A DNA stretch of 64,000 nt, taken from Flavobacterium terrae (GTDB lineage Bacteria; Bacteroidota; Bacteroidia; Flavobacteriales; Flavobacteriaceae). How positions within the stretch are numbered: the first letter of the stretch is position 1; the number at the start of each line of letters is the position of its first letter. Under the pieces are notes generated by a model, which was not told the origin of the DNA, did not search any database, and worked only from the letters and a program-made list of their open reading frames with translations. Location: assembly GCF_900142035.1 (NCBI RefSeq), contig NZ_FQZI01000004.1:1-64000 (forward strand), in the 5' to 3' direction. Made by a program: the position numbers and the translations under genes. Shown one piece after another: positions 17,437 through 27,403 of the stretch.

Positions 17437-20400
17437 ATGAAACAAAAAATTACACTAATCTTATTGGTGGTACTTTTTGGTGTTTTTAACAGTTATGCAC
17501 AAACTCAGTTTTGGAGTGATAGCTTTGAAGATGTTGGAGCACCATCAAGTGGAACGCGAACTCCAGAAAATAATGGCGGTGTTGGGGGGCCACCAAATAC
17601 GGCTTATTTTAAAAGAACAAATGGTTCTGATTTAGAGCTAACAGTATCTTCTGATGGTCCATATACAGGAATGCAAGGAACAATGTTTTGGGCTGGTGAA
17701 GACCACGATGCTGCTTTCGGAGCTGGTAACGAAGAACAACAAATTGATTTTACTGGAATAAACATCTCCGGAAAAACAGGTTTAAGCTTTAGAGGTTTGT
17801 TTGCAGCTGCTTCATCTAATGGTCAATGGGATAATTTAGCTTTTGGTAATACACACAACGATTATATAATCGTTCAATATTCAATAGATGGAGGTCCCTA
17901 TAACAATTTGATTACTTTCTATTCTGATAATGTTGCAAATAAACAATTTCGAGAAGACACTAATGGAGATATGCTTGGAGATGGAGGACTTCTTACTAAA
18001 TCTTTCAGCGAATTTACCAAAACAATTTCAGGTACAGGAACTACCCTGAACTTAAGACTTAGGGTTTACTCCAATAACACCAATAATGAGGAATGGGCAA
18101 TAGATAATTTTAGACTATTCGAAACTCCAACTTGTGTTGCTCCAACGATTAATACTCAGCCTGTAAATAGAAGTATTTGTAATAATACAAATACAACTTT
18201 TGGTGTAACTGCTACTGGTGCTACTGGTTATCAATGGCAAGTAAATACTGGAAGTGGATTTAATGATATAACAAATGGTGGAGTTTATTCAACTGCAACA
18301 ACAAACACTTTAACAATTACGGGAGCAACTACTGGTATGAATGGATTCCTTTATCGTTGTGTAGTTACTAATGGTAGCCCAACTTGTTTTACGAATTCAA
18401 ACTCTGCGACATTGACAATTTCAAATCCTGCACTATCACCTAGTTCACAAACAAATGTTGCTTGTAATGGAGGTGCAACTGGTGCAGCTTCTGTAAATGC
18501 AGCAACTGGTGGAATTGGACCATACACTTACAACTGGACTCCAGGAAACCCTGTAGGCGACGGAACAATATCTGTTACTGGTTTAACCGCTGGTACTTGG
18601 ACTTGTACAGTTACTGATGCAATAGGATGTACAGCAACTCAAAACTTTACAATTACTCAACCTACAGCTTTAGTATTAAATGCTAGTTCTCAAACGAATA
18701 TCGCATGTAATGGTGGTTCGACAGGAGCGGCTTCTGTAAATGCAGCAACTGGTGGTGCCGGTGGATACACATATAACTGGACCCCAGGAAACCCTACAGG
18801 TGACGGAACAACTTCAGTGAGTGGTTTAACTGCTGGAACTTGGACTTGTACAGTAACTGACGCGAATGGTTGTACAGCATCGAGAAACTTTACGATTACT
18901 CAACCAACCTCTTTATCTTTAACCCCAGCTTCTCAAACTAATATAGCTTGTAATGGAGGGGCAACTGGTGCAGCTTCTGTAAATGCAGCAACTGGTGGTG
19001 CAGGTGGTTATACTTACAACTGGACTCCAGGAAACCCTACAGGTGATGGAACAACGTCTGTAACTGGATTAAGTGCAGGGACGTGGACGTGTACAGTTAC
19101 TGATGCTAATGGCTGTACTGCAACACAAAACTTTACAATTACACAACCTACTGCTTTAGTATTAAATGCTAATTCTCAAACCAATATTTCTTGTAATGGA
19201 GGTGCCAATGGTGCTGCTTCAGTAACAGCAGCTACTGGTGGAGCTGGTGGATATACTTATAATTGGACTCCAGGAAACCCTATAGGTGATGGAACAACAT
19301 CTGTAAGTGGCTTAAATGCTGGAACTTGGACCTGTACAGTAACTGATGCTAATGGATGCACAGCTACAAGAAACTTTACTATTACACAACCTTCTGCTTT
19401 AGCAGCTAGTGCAGCATCACAAACGAATGTTTCATGTAATGGTGGAGCTAATGGAGCCGCATCTATTAATCCGGTATCTGGAGGTGCTGGTGGATATACA
19501 TATAATTGGACCCCTGGAAATCCTGTAGGTGATGGAACTACATCTGTAACTGGTTTAACTGCTGGAACTTGGACATGTACAATTACTGATGCTAACTCTT
19601 GTACAACATCGGTAAACTTTACTATTACTCAACCTTCAGCTTTAGTTGCTACTGCAGCTTCGCAAACGAATGTTTCATGTAATGGTGGATCTAATGGAGC
19701 AGCAGCAATTAATACACCAACTGGTGGTGCTGGTGGTTATACATACAACTGGACTCCAGGAAACCCTACAGGTGACGGAACTACGTCTGTAACTGGATTA
19801 AGTGCAGGAACCTGGACGTGTACCGTTACTGATGCTAATGGTTGTACTGCAACACAAAACTTTACAATTACACAACCTACTGCTTTAGTATTAAATGCTA
19901 GTTCTCAAACTAATATTGCTTGTAATGGAGGTGCCAATGGTGCTGCTTCTGTAACAGCAGCAACTGGTGGAGCTGGTGGATATACTTATAATTGGACTCC
20001 AGGAAACCCTGTGGGTGATGGAACAACGTCTGTAAGTGGATTAACTGCTGGAACTTGGACCTGTACAGTAACTGATGCTAATGGTTGTACTGCCACACAA
20101 AACTTTACAATAACACAACCTTCAGCTTTATTTACTAGTGCTGCATCACAAACGAATGTTTCATGTAATGGTGGAGCTAATGGAGCGGCATCTATTAATC
20201 CGGTATCTGGAGGTGCTGGTGGATATACATATAATTGGACCCCTGGAAATCCTATAGGTGATGGAACAACATCTGTAACTGGTTTAACTGCTGGAACTTG
20301 GACATGTACAATTACTGATGCTAACTCTTGTACAACATCAGTAAACTTTACTATTACACAGCCTTCAGCAATTGATTCTAATGTAACACAATCTAATGGA

Positions 20401-20829
20401 ATTTTAACTGCGACTCAAACAGGAGCTTCTTATCAATGGTATAGTTGTCCAAATACACTTCTAACAGGAGAAACTAATCAAACTTACACTCCTACTGTTG
20501 TTGGAGATTATAAAGTTGATATTACTGTTGCAGGCTGTACAGTTACTTCAAATTGTATCACTGTAACAACTCTTGGAACAAATGAATTTGATTTGTTTTC
20601 TAAATTCAAAATGTATCCAAATCCTAACAGTGGAATACTTACTATTGAAACAGAAACTGATGGAAATTTTGTAATCATTAACCAATTAGGTCAGACCGTA
20701 AATAGATTTAGCTCAAAAGCAAATTCTAAAACTACCATCAATATTGAGAATTTAAGTGAAGGGACTTACTTTGTTAAAGGTGACAAAGGAACAAACATTC
20801 AAACAAAAAAATTAGTTATAAAAAAATAA
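17437..20829 (+). CDS. Large T9SS-exported SprB-repeat protein
   Basis: It has 1130 residues. Signal peptide about 1-21; one FEDVG-type domain (about 25-232) like those of the 628-residue paralogue upstream; an Ig-like segment (about 234-330); eight SprB-type repeats of exactly 81 residues (nucleotides 18442-20385), each with TYNWTPGNP, AGTWTCTVTDA and FTITQP; a further short domain; then a type A sorting domain (MYPNPNSG). SprB-type proteins are mobile surface adhesins in gliding Flavobacteria. The regular cysteines suggest one disulfide per repeat. It is probably an adhesin. Confidence 0.9.
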   Translation: MKQKITLILLVVLFGVFNSYAQTQFWSDSFEDVGAPSSGTRTPENNGGVGGPPNTAYFKRTNGSDLELTVSSDGPYTGMQGTMFWAGEDHDAAFGAGNEEQQIDFTGINISGKTGLSFRGLFAAASSNGQWDNLAFGNTHNDYIIVQYSIDGGPYNNLITFYSDNVANKQFREDTNGDMLGDGGLLTKSFSEFTKTISGTGTTLNLRLRVYSNNTNNEEWAIDNFRLFETPTCVAPTINTQPVNRSICNNTNTTFGVTATGATGYQWQVNTGSGFNDITNGGVYSTATTNTLTITGATTGMNGFLYRCVVTNGSPTCFTNSNSATLTISNPALSPSSQTNVACNGGATGAASVNAATGGIGPYTYNWTPGNPVGDGTISVTGLTAGTWTCTVTDAIGCTATQNFTITQPTALVLNASSQTNIACNGGSTGAASVNAATGGAGGYTYNWTPGNPTGDGTTSVSGLTAGTWTCTVTDANGCTASRNFTITQPTSLSLTPASQTNIACNGGATGAASVNAATGGAGGYTYNWTPGNPTGDGTTSVTGLSAGTWTCTVTDANGCTATQNFTITQPTALVLNANSQTNISCNGGANGAASVTAATGGAGGYTYNWTPGNPIGDGTTSVSGLNAGTWTCTVTDANGCTATRNFTITQPSALAASAASQTNVSCNGGANGAASINPVSGGAGGYTYNWTPGNPVGDGTTSVTGLTAGTWTCTITDANSCTTSVNFTITQPSALVATAASQTNVSCNGGSNGAAAINTPTGGAGGYTYNWTPGNPTGDGTTSVTGLSAGTWTCTVTDANGCTATQNFTITQPTALVLNASSQTNIACNGGANGAASVTAATGGAGGYTYNWTPGNPVGDGTTSVSGLTAGTWTCTVTDANGCTATQNFTITQPSALFTSAASQTNVSCNGGANGAASINPVSGGAGGYTYNWTPGNPIGDGTTSVTGLTAGTWTCTITDANSCTTSVNFTITQPSAIDSNVTQSNGILTATQTGASYQWYSCPNTLLTGETNQTYTPTVVGDYKVDITVAGCTVTSNCITVTTLGTNEFDLFSKFKMYPNPNSGILTIETETDGNFVIINQLGQTVNRFSSKANSKTTINIENLSEGTYFVKGDKGTNIQTKKLVIKK
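18442..20385 (+). repeat. Eight tandem 243-bp repeats inside the adhesin gene
   Basis: Units start at 18442, 18685, 18928, 19171, 19414, 19657, 19900 and 20143 with no indels. Unit 8 resembles unit 5 most and unit 7 resembles unit 4, and unit 6 matches unit 3 in its second half. This indicates a 729-bp higher-order duplication of units 3-5 into 6-8. Confidence 0.9.
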
Positions 20830-20850
20830 CTAATTAGTATAATTAAATTT

Positions 20851-20874
20851 TAGGCCGTATATAAATACGGCCTA
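20851..20874. terminator. Bidirectional terminator between convergent genes
   Basis: TAGGCCGTAT (20851-20860) and ATACGGCCTA (20865-20874) form a 10-bp perfect stem with an ATAA loop, with T/A-rich flanks. It serves the adhesin gene and overlaps the stop codon of the minus-strand glycosyltransferase. Confidence 0.75.
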
Positions 20875-22812
20875 TTTATTTGTATAAAGTTGATAATAAT
20901 AGCTTGCTTTAACTGGGTCACCTATAGCGTTATATGCCATAAATAAACAATTTAAAGCTTGTCTTTGATTCGGATTTAAAGCATAGGCTTTTTCAAAAGC
21001 TTCAATAGCTTCTTTTAACCTATTTGATATCGCCAATGCATTACCATAATTCAGCCACATTTGGGAATGAGTTGGGTTCTTTTTAAGTCCTTCTTTAAAA
21101 ACAGCAATTGCTTCATCATAACTCTTTAAATTAAAAAGTGCAGTGCCGTAGAAGTTATAAGTATTAGATGAATCTGTATTATTAGATATACATTTTTTAT
21201 AGTATGTTATGGCATTTTCATAATCCGACTTCATAAAGTAAATATCTGCCATATTTCCAAAAAGAGATGTATCGCTAGGGTCAATTTCCATTGCTTTACT
21301 AGTACATTTGTAAGCACTATCATAATCTTTCATTCTATAGTAACAAACGCCAAGATTAACTAAAGTGCTTTTATCATTAGGATCAATATGTAAGGCTTTA
21401 TTATAATACTGAATAATAGCAGGTAATTGCGATTGTTGTTCAGAAACATCTTCTGGCAACTGTGAGAAAAAAGCAGTAGCATAATTAAAATTAACTCTTG
21501 CACTATTTGGTGAATTATTTATATCTGATGTAAAAAGTGTAAAATTAGATTTCCAGTCTTTATTTCTTTGGAAAGAATTTAAGAAAAAAACAATACAGAG
21601 TAATCCAAAACCAACAATTAGTCTATTACTATTCGAATCAATTTGCATTTTTTTAAAACTATTAAAAGTCATAAAAACAAAAGCAATACAAATTCCTAAA
21701 ACAGGGGTATACAACAACCTATCTCCTATAGTAGTACCTATCAAAACTACTATATTAGTAGCTAGAGCAATTGTAATAAAAAAGAAAATAATACCAAACG
21801 AGATTTCAACGCATTTCTTTCTATAATAAAAAGCAATCCCTAATAATAGAAGTATTACAAACACACTCCCAAAAAAAGGAAATGATAAAAATTCAACACA
21901 AGGAATTTGATTAAAAGAATAATCATAACTCATATTAACAGGAAAGAAAGCATTACAAATATAACGTCCCAAAATTGTAAAACCAGTAGCTATTTGTGAT
22001 AGTGAATCTTTACAAGCCACCAGCGAATTATCTAAATAAGTATATTGTATTTTTGGGTATGACGATGAATTAATCACTAATTGATGGCCAAATAGCCAAA
22101 AGATAGTTACAGCTACATGAGGCAAAATGCTTTTTATTACTTGTTTATTATTTTTTGACTCGCTCCATAAAAGAAAAGCTAAAATTGGAAGAAACAATAT
22201 TCCAGCTTCTTTTGATAGCAAACAAAAAAGAAAGAAAACAACTGATGCCATTTTCCAATACCTACCTATTCTACAGAATAAACTATAAACTGATAATAGA
22301 AAAAAGAACAAGCATAAAATTTCATCTCTACTTTTAATGTTTGCAACAACTTCAGTATGTATAGGATGAACAGCAAAAAGGATAACAATGATAAATGAAA
22401 TCCAATACGAGTAATTTTTAAAAAAATGTCTCAATACTATGAACAACAATATATTATCCAATACATAAAAAACCACATTCATTAAATGATGAATAAATGG
22501 AGAATTAGGCATAATTTGCCATTCAATCGCAAAAAAGATTAATGACGTTGGTCTATACAAACCACTGTTAGAGTTCCAATACCCCTGCCAATAAAAAGTA
22601 GTTAAAATATCTTTGATTCCAAGTATACCATTTTTAACAAATTTATTTTCTTGAATAACAGCTATGTCATCAAGAACAAAACCATGTGCCAAAGTATTAG
22701 CATATAAAGCAAAGGAAACAATTCCAACCAACCATAACATCCAAGAATAGGATTTTTGTGTTTCGTTTACTTCATCTGTAGCTTTTGAATGTATTTTCTT
22801 TTTTTCAGCCAT
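20872..22812 (-). CDS. GT-C-fold membrane glycosyltransferase with C-terminal TPR repeats
   Basis: It has 646 residues. A cytoplasmic N-terminal tail is followed by about ten or more membrane helices (about 23-405). The first external loop carries the DD pair (D48, D49 in FVLDDIAVI) expected of lipid-phosphate-sugar-dependent GT-C enzymes. The C-terminal third (about 430-640) is a series of TPR units. This architecture resembles TMTC-type protein O-mannosyltransferases. It lies 30 bp downstream of a DPM-synthase-like gene, which could supply its lipid-linked sugar. Confidence 0.8.
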   Translation of the reverse strand: MAEKKKIHSKATDEVNETQKSYSWMLWLVGIVSFALYANTLAHGFVLDDIAVIQENKFVKNGILGIKDILTTFYWQGYWNSNSGLYRPTSLIFFAIEWQIMPNSPFIHHLMNVVFYVLDNILLFIVLRHFFKNYSYWISFIIVILFAVHPIHTEVVANIKSRDEILCLFFFLLSVYSLFCRIGRYWKMASVVFFLFCLLSKEAGILFLPILAFLLWSESKNNKQVIKSILPHVAVTIFWLFGHQLVINSSSYPKIQYTYLDNSLVACKDSLSQIATGFTILGRYICNAFFPVNMSYDYSFNQIPCVEFLSFPFFGSVFVILLLLGIAFYYRKKCVEISFGIIFFFITIALATNIVVLIGTTIGDRLLYTPVLGICIAFVFMTFNSFKKMQIDSNSNRLIVGFGLLCIVFFLNSFQRNKDWKSNFTLFTSDINNSPNSARVNFNYATAFFSQLPEDVSEQQSQLPAIIQYYNKALHIDPNDKSTLVNLGVCYYRMKDYDSAYKCTSKAMEIDPSDTSLFGNMADIYFMKSDYENAITYYKKCISNNTDSSNTYNFYGTALFNLKSYDEAIAVFKEGLKKNPTHSQMWLNYGNALAISNRLKEAIEAFEKAYALNPNQRQALNCLFMAYNAIGDPVKASYYYQLYTNK

Positions 22813-22841
22813 ATCATAATATTTTTATAAAGAATAGAGAA

Positions 22842-23561
22842 CTATAATTTTAAAAGCCCATACTTGATGATACAAAATATGGCTCGAAATCCATCCTTCC
22901 ATGTTATTTTTTTGTCTTCTTTGTAAGTTCGCCCATAATATGAGATACCTACTTCATAAATTCGAATATTTGGAATTCTTGCCATTTTAGCAGTTACTTC
23001 GGGTTCAAATCCAAATCTTTTTTCTTGTAATTGTAATGATTTCAAGACATCTGCAGAAAACATCTTATAACATGTTTCCATATCTGTTAGGTTTAGATTG
23101 GTCATCATGTTCGACAAAAAAGTTAGAAACTTATTCCCTACTGTGTGCCAAAAAAACAAAATACGATGTGGTTTACTTCCCATAAATCTCGAACCATAAA
23201 CAACATCGGCAAAACCATCTAAAAAAGGCTGTAGAAGAATGTTGTATTCTCTTGGATCGTATTCTAAATCTGCATCTTGGATAATAATATAGTCTCCTGT
23301 AGCTTCACTAATTCCTTTATGAATTGAAGCTCCTTTACCCACATTTATTTCGTTGGAAAAAAATCTAATATTTAAATGCTTCTTTTCTTGCAGGTAGTTC
23401 TGAATCAAAATTTCTGATGAATCTGAAGAACAATCGTTAACAACAATGATTTCTTTTTTAATCTCTTGTTCTAAAACAACAAGTTCTATCTTTTCAAGAA
23501 TTTTTAAAATTGTTCTTTCCTCATTATAGACAGGAATAATAATAGATAAAGTAGTATCCAT
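22842..23561 (-). CDS. Family 2 glycosyltransferase, polyprenyl-phosphate-sugar synthase-like
   Basis: It has 239 residues. A GT-A domain with SIIIPVYNEE at the start, VVNDCSSD, and the metal-binding DADLEYDP at about 95. There are no C-terminal membrane helices, so it resembles the compact, soluble type of dolichyl-phosphate mannose synthase. It is the first gene of a two-gene unit with the GT-C/TPR protein. The predicted product is undecaprenyl- or polyprenyl-phosphate mannose or glucose; the sugar cannot be read from the sequence. Confidence 0.85.
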   Translation of the reverse strand: MDTTLSIIIPVYNEERTILKILEKIELVVLEQEIKKEIIVVNDCSSDSSEILIQNYLQEKKHLNIRFFSNEINVGKGASIHKGISEATGDYIIIQDADLEYDPREYNILLQPFLDGFADVVYGSRFMGSKPHRILFFWHTVGNKFLTFLSNMMTNLNLTDMETCYKMFSADVLKSLQLQEKRFGFEPEVTAKMARIPNIRIYEVGISYYGRTYKEDKKITWKDGFRAIFCIIKYGLLKL

Positions 23562-23710
23562 TTATTTACAAATTGAAATCATAGGAATTGTCATCTAAAT
23601 TTTTAACTAAAATACAATTTTAATTATCTATTCATAGTGTTATTTTTTAAACTATAAACATCTTTGAAACTACTAATGAATCATGATTCATATATTATTT
23701 TATGAAATAA

Positions 23711-23742
23711 AAAAAGCTGTTCTTTGAGGAACAGCTTTTTTA
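23711..23742 (-). terminator. Terminator after dnaB
   Basis: The stem AAAAGCTGTTC / GAACAGCTTTT with A and T runs on both sides works on either strand. It lies 19 bp beyond the dnaB stop. Confidence 0.85.
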
Positions 23743-23760
23743 AAAAGTTTTTTTTAAATT

Positions 23761-25311
23761 TTAGAAAGGGACATCACTGTCATCATCAAAATTATTGAGA
23801 TTACTTCCAAAAGCATCATTTGCAGAAGGCAAATTAGGTGTGATAAACGGGTTAGGTTGATCATCTAAATTCATTTTTGAAGGCAAATCACTAAATCCAG
23901 TGCTAAAATCTTCTAGATTATCAAACTTACCATACTGGCCAATAAACTTAAGACGAATGTTTTCTAATCCACCATTACGGTGTTTAGCAATAATAAACTC
24001 CGCTTGACCTTGAGTTGGTGTATGTTCATCATCATCCCATTCATCAATTTTATAATATTCTGGTCGATAAATAAACGAAACTATATCGGCATCCTGCTCA
24101 ATAGCACCAGATTCACGAAGGTCAGACAGTAAAGGTCTTTTACTTGCACCACGAGTCTCTACAGCACGGGATAACTGAGAAAGAGCAATTACTGGAACAT
24201 CAAGCTCTTTTGCTAAAGCTTTTAAGTTTCTTGAAATTGTTGAAATTTCTTGCTCTCGATTTCCTCCTCCTTTTCCACCACCACCAGCAGTCATTAACTG
24301 AAGGTAATCGACAATTATAATTTTAATATCATGTTGCGACTTTAAACGTCTTGCTTTAGCTCTTAAATCGAAAATAGAAAGCGAAGGTGTATCATCAATA
24401 AACAATGGTGCTTTTTCAAGATCTTTTACCTTAACACTTAACTGTTCCCATTCATGCTTTTCTAATTTCCCTGTTCTTAACTTTTCGGACGATAAACCAG
24501 TTTCAGAAGAAATCAAACGGGTAATTAACTGTACCGAAGACATCTCTAGGGAGAAAACTGCCACTGCATGATTAAAACTGATAGCTATATTACGGGCCAT
24601 CGATAAAACGAAAGCCGTTTTACCCATACCCGGACGAGCAGCAATAATAATTAAATCGGATGGTTGCCAACCTGAAGTAACTTCATCAAGCTTATCAAAA
24701 CCTGTGGCAATTCCGCTCAGACCTTCTTTTCCAGCAATTTCTTCAATTCGTTTTTTAGCTTGAATAACTAAACTCTGAGCTGTTTCTGAACTTCGTTTAA
24801 TATTTCCTTGAGTTACTTCATAAAGCTTCGATTCTGCCTTATCTAATAAATCAAATACATCTGTAGTTTCATCATAAGAATCTTCAATGATTTCTGAAGA
24901 TATTTTAATTAAACTTCTTTGAATAAACTTCTGAAGAATAATCCTAGAATGAAACTCAATGTGAGCCGAAGATGAAATTTTTTGAGTTAGCTGAATTAAG
25001 TAAAAATCACCACCAGCTAAATCTAACTTACCCATTTTCTTTAATTGAGCCGAAACTGTTAATAAGTCAATAGGTTGCGAATCATTAAACAAAGTAACGA
25101 TAGCCTCAAAGATGTACTTATGTGCATCTTTATAAAAAGCATCAGGTTGTAGAATATCAATTACTTCATCTACCCCTTTTTTGTCAATCATCATAGCCCC
25201 CAAAACCGCTTCTTCTAGGTCAAGCACCTGCGGAGGAAGTTTTCCTTTCTCTAAATTTATAATAGTAGTTTTATCTACTCTTACAGGATTGATATTTTTG
25301 ATATTTTCCAT
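23761..25311 (-). CDS. dnaB: Replicative DNA helicase
   Basis: Hexameric 5'-3' helicase of the replication fork. It has 516 residues. N-terminal primase-interaction domain (about 25-130), linker, and RecA-like ATPase domain with Walker A ARPGMGKT (225-232), Walker B IIIVDYLQLM and the motif ALSQLSRAVE with RGASKRP following. An acidic, Asn/Asp-rich C-terminal tail is usual in this phylum. It is transcribed alone with its own terminator. Confidence 0.97.
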   Translation of the reverse strand: MENIKNINPVRVDKTTIINLEKGKLPPQVLDLEEAVLGAMMIDKKGVDEVIDILQPDAFYKDAHKYIFEAIVTLFNDSQPIDLLTVSAQLKKMGKLDLAGGDFYLIQLTQKISSSAHIEFHSRIILQKFIQRSLIKISSEIIEDSYDETTDVFDLLDKAESKLYEVTQGNIKRSSETAQSLVIQAKKRIEEIAGKEGLSGIATGFDKLDEVTSGWQPSDLIIIAARPGMGKTAFVLSMARNIAISFNHAVAVFSLEMSSVQLITRLISSETGLSSEKLRTGKLEKHEWEQLSVKVKDLEKAPLFIDDTPSLSIFDLRAKARRLKSQHDIKIIIVDYLQLMTAGGGGKGGGNREQEISTISRNLKALAKELDVPVIALSQLSRAVETRGASKRPLLSDLRESGAIEQDADIVSFIYRPEYYKIDEWDDDEHTPTQGQAEFIIAKHRNGGLENIRLKFIGQYGKFDNLEDFSTGFSDLPSKMNLDDQPNPFITPNLPSANDAFGSNLNNFDDDSDVPF

Positions 25312-25399
25312 GTTTCAAAGGTAGTCAAATTTTAAAGTTTTATTTTTTTGACTTGTCAATATAAAATGTTGAAAACAATATTTTTTTTGTTAATAACCA

Positions 25400-25431
25400 A
25401 AAAAAAATCCGAAACGGTAAGGCTTCGGATC
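25400..25431 (-). terminator. Terminator after accA
   Basis: On the minus strand ATCCGAA pairs with TTCGGAT, followed by a run of eight T. It lies about 20 bp after the accA stop. Confidence 0.75.
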
Positions 25432-25452
25432 TTTGTAACTAAAACTAGTTAG

Positions 25453-26406
25453 CTATTCGTTAAACTCACCCATTTTACTGTATTTATCCATTCTTTGGGC
25501 AATTAAGTCATTTGTTGATAAGTCTTTTAACTCATTAAAACCTTTAACTATATATTCTTTTACAAATTTAAATCCAGCTTCTCTATCTCGATGAATACCT
25601 CCTAATGGTTCTGGTATAATATCATCAACTAAGTTGTTTGATTTCATATCCTTAGCTGTCAATTTCAAAGCTTCTGCAGCTTGTTCTTTAAATTCCCAAC
25701 TTCTCCATAAAATAGAAGAACAAGATTCTGGCGAAATAACAGAATACCAAGTATTTTCCATCATATAAACTCTATCTCCAACACCAATCCCTAAAGCTCC
25801 TCCCGAAGCACCTTCTCCAATGATAACTGTGATAATTGGTACTTTAAGGCGAATCATTTCAAGAATATTTCTTGCAATAGCTTCACCTTGACCTCTTTCT
25901 TCAGCTTCAAGTCCTGGATAAGCACCTGGAGTGTCTACTAAAGTCAATACAGGAATATTAAATTTCTCGGCCATTTTCATTAAGCGTAAAGCTTTACGGT
26001 AACCTTCTGGATTCGCCATACCAAAATTACGCATCTGACGCATTTTTGTATTTACTCCTTTTTGTTGACCAATAATCATAAATGATTGCCCGTTTATTTT
26101 TCCTAAACCTCCAACCATTGCTTTATCATCGCGCACACCACGATCTCCAAATAATTCTAAGAAAGTATTATCTGTTAAACTAGCAATATGCTCTAATGTA
26201 TAAGGTCTATTTGGGTGTCTTGACATTTGAACACGTTGCCATGCTGTCAAGTTTGCATATAATTCTTTCTTAGTTTCTTCTAATTTTTGAGAAAGGTTTT
26301 CGCATGTTGCAGTAACGTCAACTTGAGAATCTTCACCAATTTGTTGACATTTTTCTAACTGTTCCTCAAGTTCTTTGATAGGTAGCTCAAAATCTAAATA
26401 TTCCAT
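25453..26406 (-). CDS. accA: Acetyl-CoA carboxylase carboxyltransferase subunit alpha
   Basis: Forms, with AccD, the carboxyltransferase that makes malonyl-CoA for fatty acid synthesis. It has 317 residues, full length. It has the crotonase-like core with [22 protein letters not shown] and the oxyanion-hole segment [15 protein letters not shown], followed by [16 protein letters not shown]. The N-terminal helix pair is DLEL-type as expected (begins [16 protein letters not shown]). It is a single gene with its own terminator. Confidence 0.97.
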   Translation of the reverse strand: MEYLDFELPIKELEEQLEKCQQIGEDSQVDVTATCENLSQKLEETKKELYANLTAWQRVQMSRHPNRPYTLEHIASLTDNTFLELFGDRGVRDDKAMVGGLGKINGQSFMIIGQQKGVNTKMRQMRNFGMANPEGYRKALRLMKMAEKFNIPVLTLVDTPGAYPGLEAEERGQGEAIARNILEMIRLKVPIITVIIGEGASGGALGIGVGDRVYMMENTWYSVISPESCSSILWRSWEFKEQAAEALKLTAKDMKSNNLVDDIIPEPLGGIHRDREAGFKFVKEYIVKGFNELKDLSTNDLIAQRMDKYSKMGEFNE

Positions 26407-26524
26407 AAGATTTTTAGGTTTTTATTCTTATTTGAATTAACAAAGATAAAGTTTTCGATTGAGTTTAAAAGTAAAATTTGAAGTTTATAAACAATAAAGG
26501 CCTATATGTTTAAATTTCAAGTAA

Positions 26525-27403
26525 TTACTTATTCCTGTTTTTAAAAACACCATTTAAAATTACTGTTGTAAGAATAATAAGTGCACCAATATAAAACTGT
26601 CTATTCATTTGCTCTTTTTCTCCAAATACAATCAATGCTAATATAATCCCATAAATAGGCTCAAGGTTAATAGTAAGCATTACTGTGTAAGGGCTTAAAT
26701 ACTTCATCACAGCAACAGAGGCAATAAAAGCGTATGCAGTGCAAAAAGAACTCAAGATAAATAACCACTTTAAGTCTTCCCAAGACAATTTGAAGAAATC
26801 TGCATTAAAATTTCCTCCAATTAATAGAAAAACAGAGAAAAACAATACACCTCCTAACAACTCATAAAATGAAATAACTGTTGGGTCATACACTTTAGCA
26901 AACTTTCCATTAATGATGGAAAAAGAAGCTGATAAAAAAGCTGAAGTCAAAGCAAGAATTATCCCCTCTACATAGTGACCTTCTACATTAAAAATCAAAT
27001 AAAGACCCGCTATTACGATTAAACCAAATAAAACTTCATATCCAATTATTTTTCTTTTAAAGAAAATTGGTTCTAAAATAGAAGCGAAAAAAGCTCCTGT
27101 TGACAAACATGCTAGAGTAACCGAAACATTTGAAACTTTTATGGCTTTGAAAAAAGTAAACCAATGGAGAGCTATGACAAGCCCTGCAAATAGTAATATT
27201 AATATTGTTTTTAAGGGTAGTTTTATCGAAATCTTCTTATAAAAAATATAAATCAATATAAAAAGAGAAGCAAAAAGCATTCGATACCAAACCAATGGAA
27301 GAGCTTCTAAAGTGATTAAAGCACCTAAAACCGCAGTAAATCCCCATACAAAAACGATAAAATGAAGATGTAAGTAACTATTTAAATTTTTATCGTTTGG
27401 CAT
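26525..27403 (-). CDS. EamA/DMT-family membrane transporter
   Basis: It has 292 residues and about ten membrane helices in two EamA halves (HFIVFVWGFTAVLGALI near the start; ALTSAFLSASFSIINGK opening the second half; conserved NLEPIYGIILALIVFGE near 245-262). Family members export amino acids, metabolites or drugs; the substrate is not evident. The start overlaps the end of the lptG-like gene by 14 bp, so the two are cotranscribed with tgt. Confidence 0.88.
   Translation of the reverse strand: MPNDKNLNSYLHLHFIVFVWGFTAVLGALITLEALPLVWYRMLFASLFILIYIFYKKISIKLPLKTILILLFAGLVIALHWFTFFKAIKVSNVSVTLACLSTGAFFASILEPIFFKRKIIGYEVLFGLIVIAGLYLIFNVEGHYVEGIILALTSAFLSASFSIINGKFAKVYDPTVISFYELLGGVLFFSVFLLIGGNFNADFFKLSWEDLKWLFILSSFCTAYAFIASVAVMKYLSPYTVMLTINLEPIYGIILALIVFGEKEQMNRQFYIGALIILTTVILNGVFKNRNK

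Noticed and set aside
18442..20385. CRISPR array or non-coding satellite
   Set aside because: The 243-bp units are in frame, encode 81-residue SprB-type repeats and have no spacer pattern.
23562..23760. Possible small gene or RNA between the glycosyltransferase and dnaB genes
   Set aside because: Only a short palindrome around GAATCATGATTC and the dnaB terminator are visible; no open frame or tRNA-like fold.
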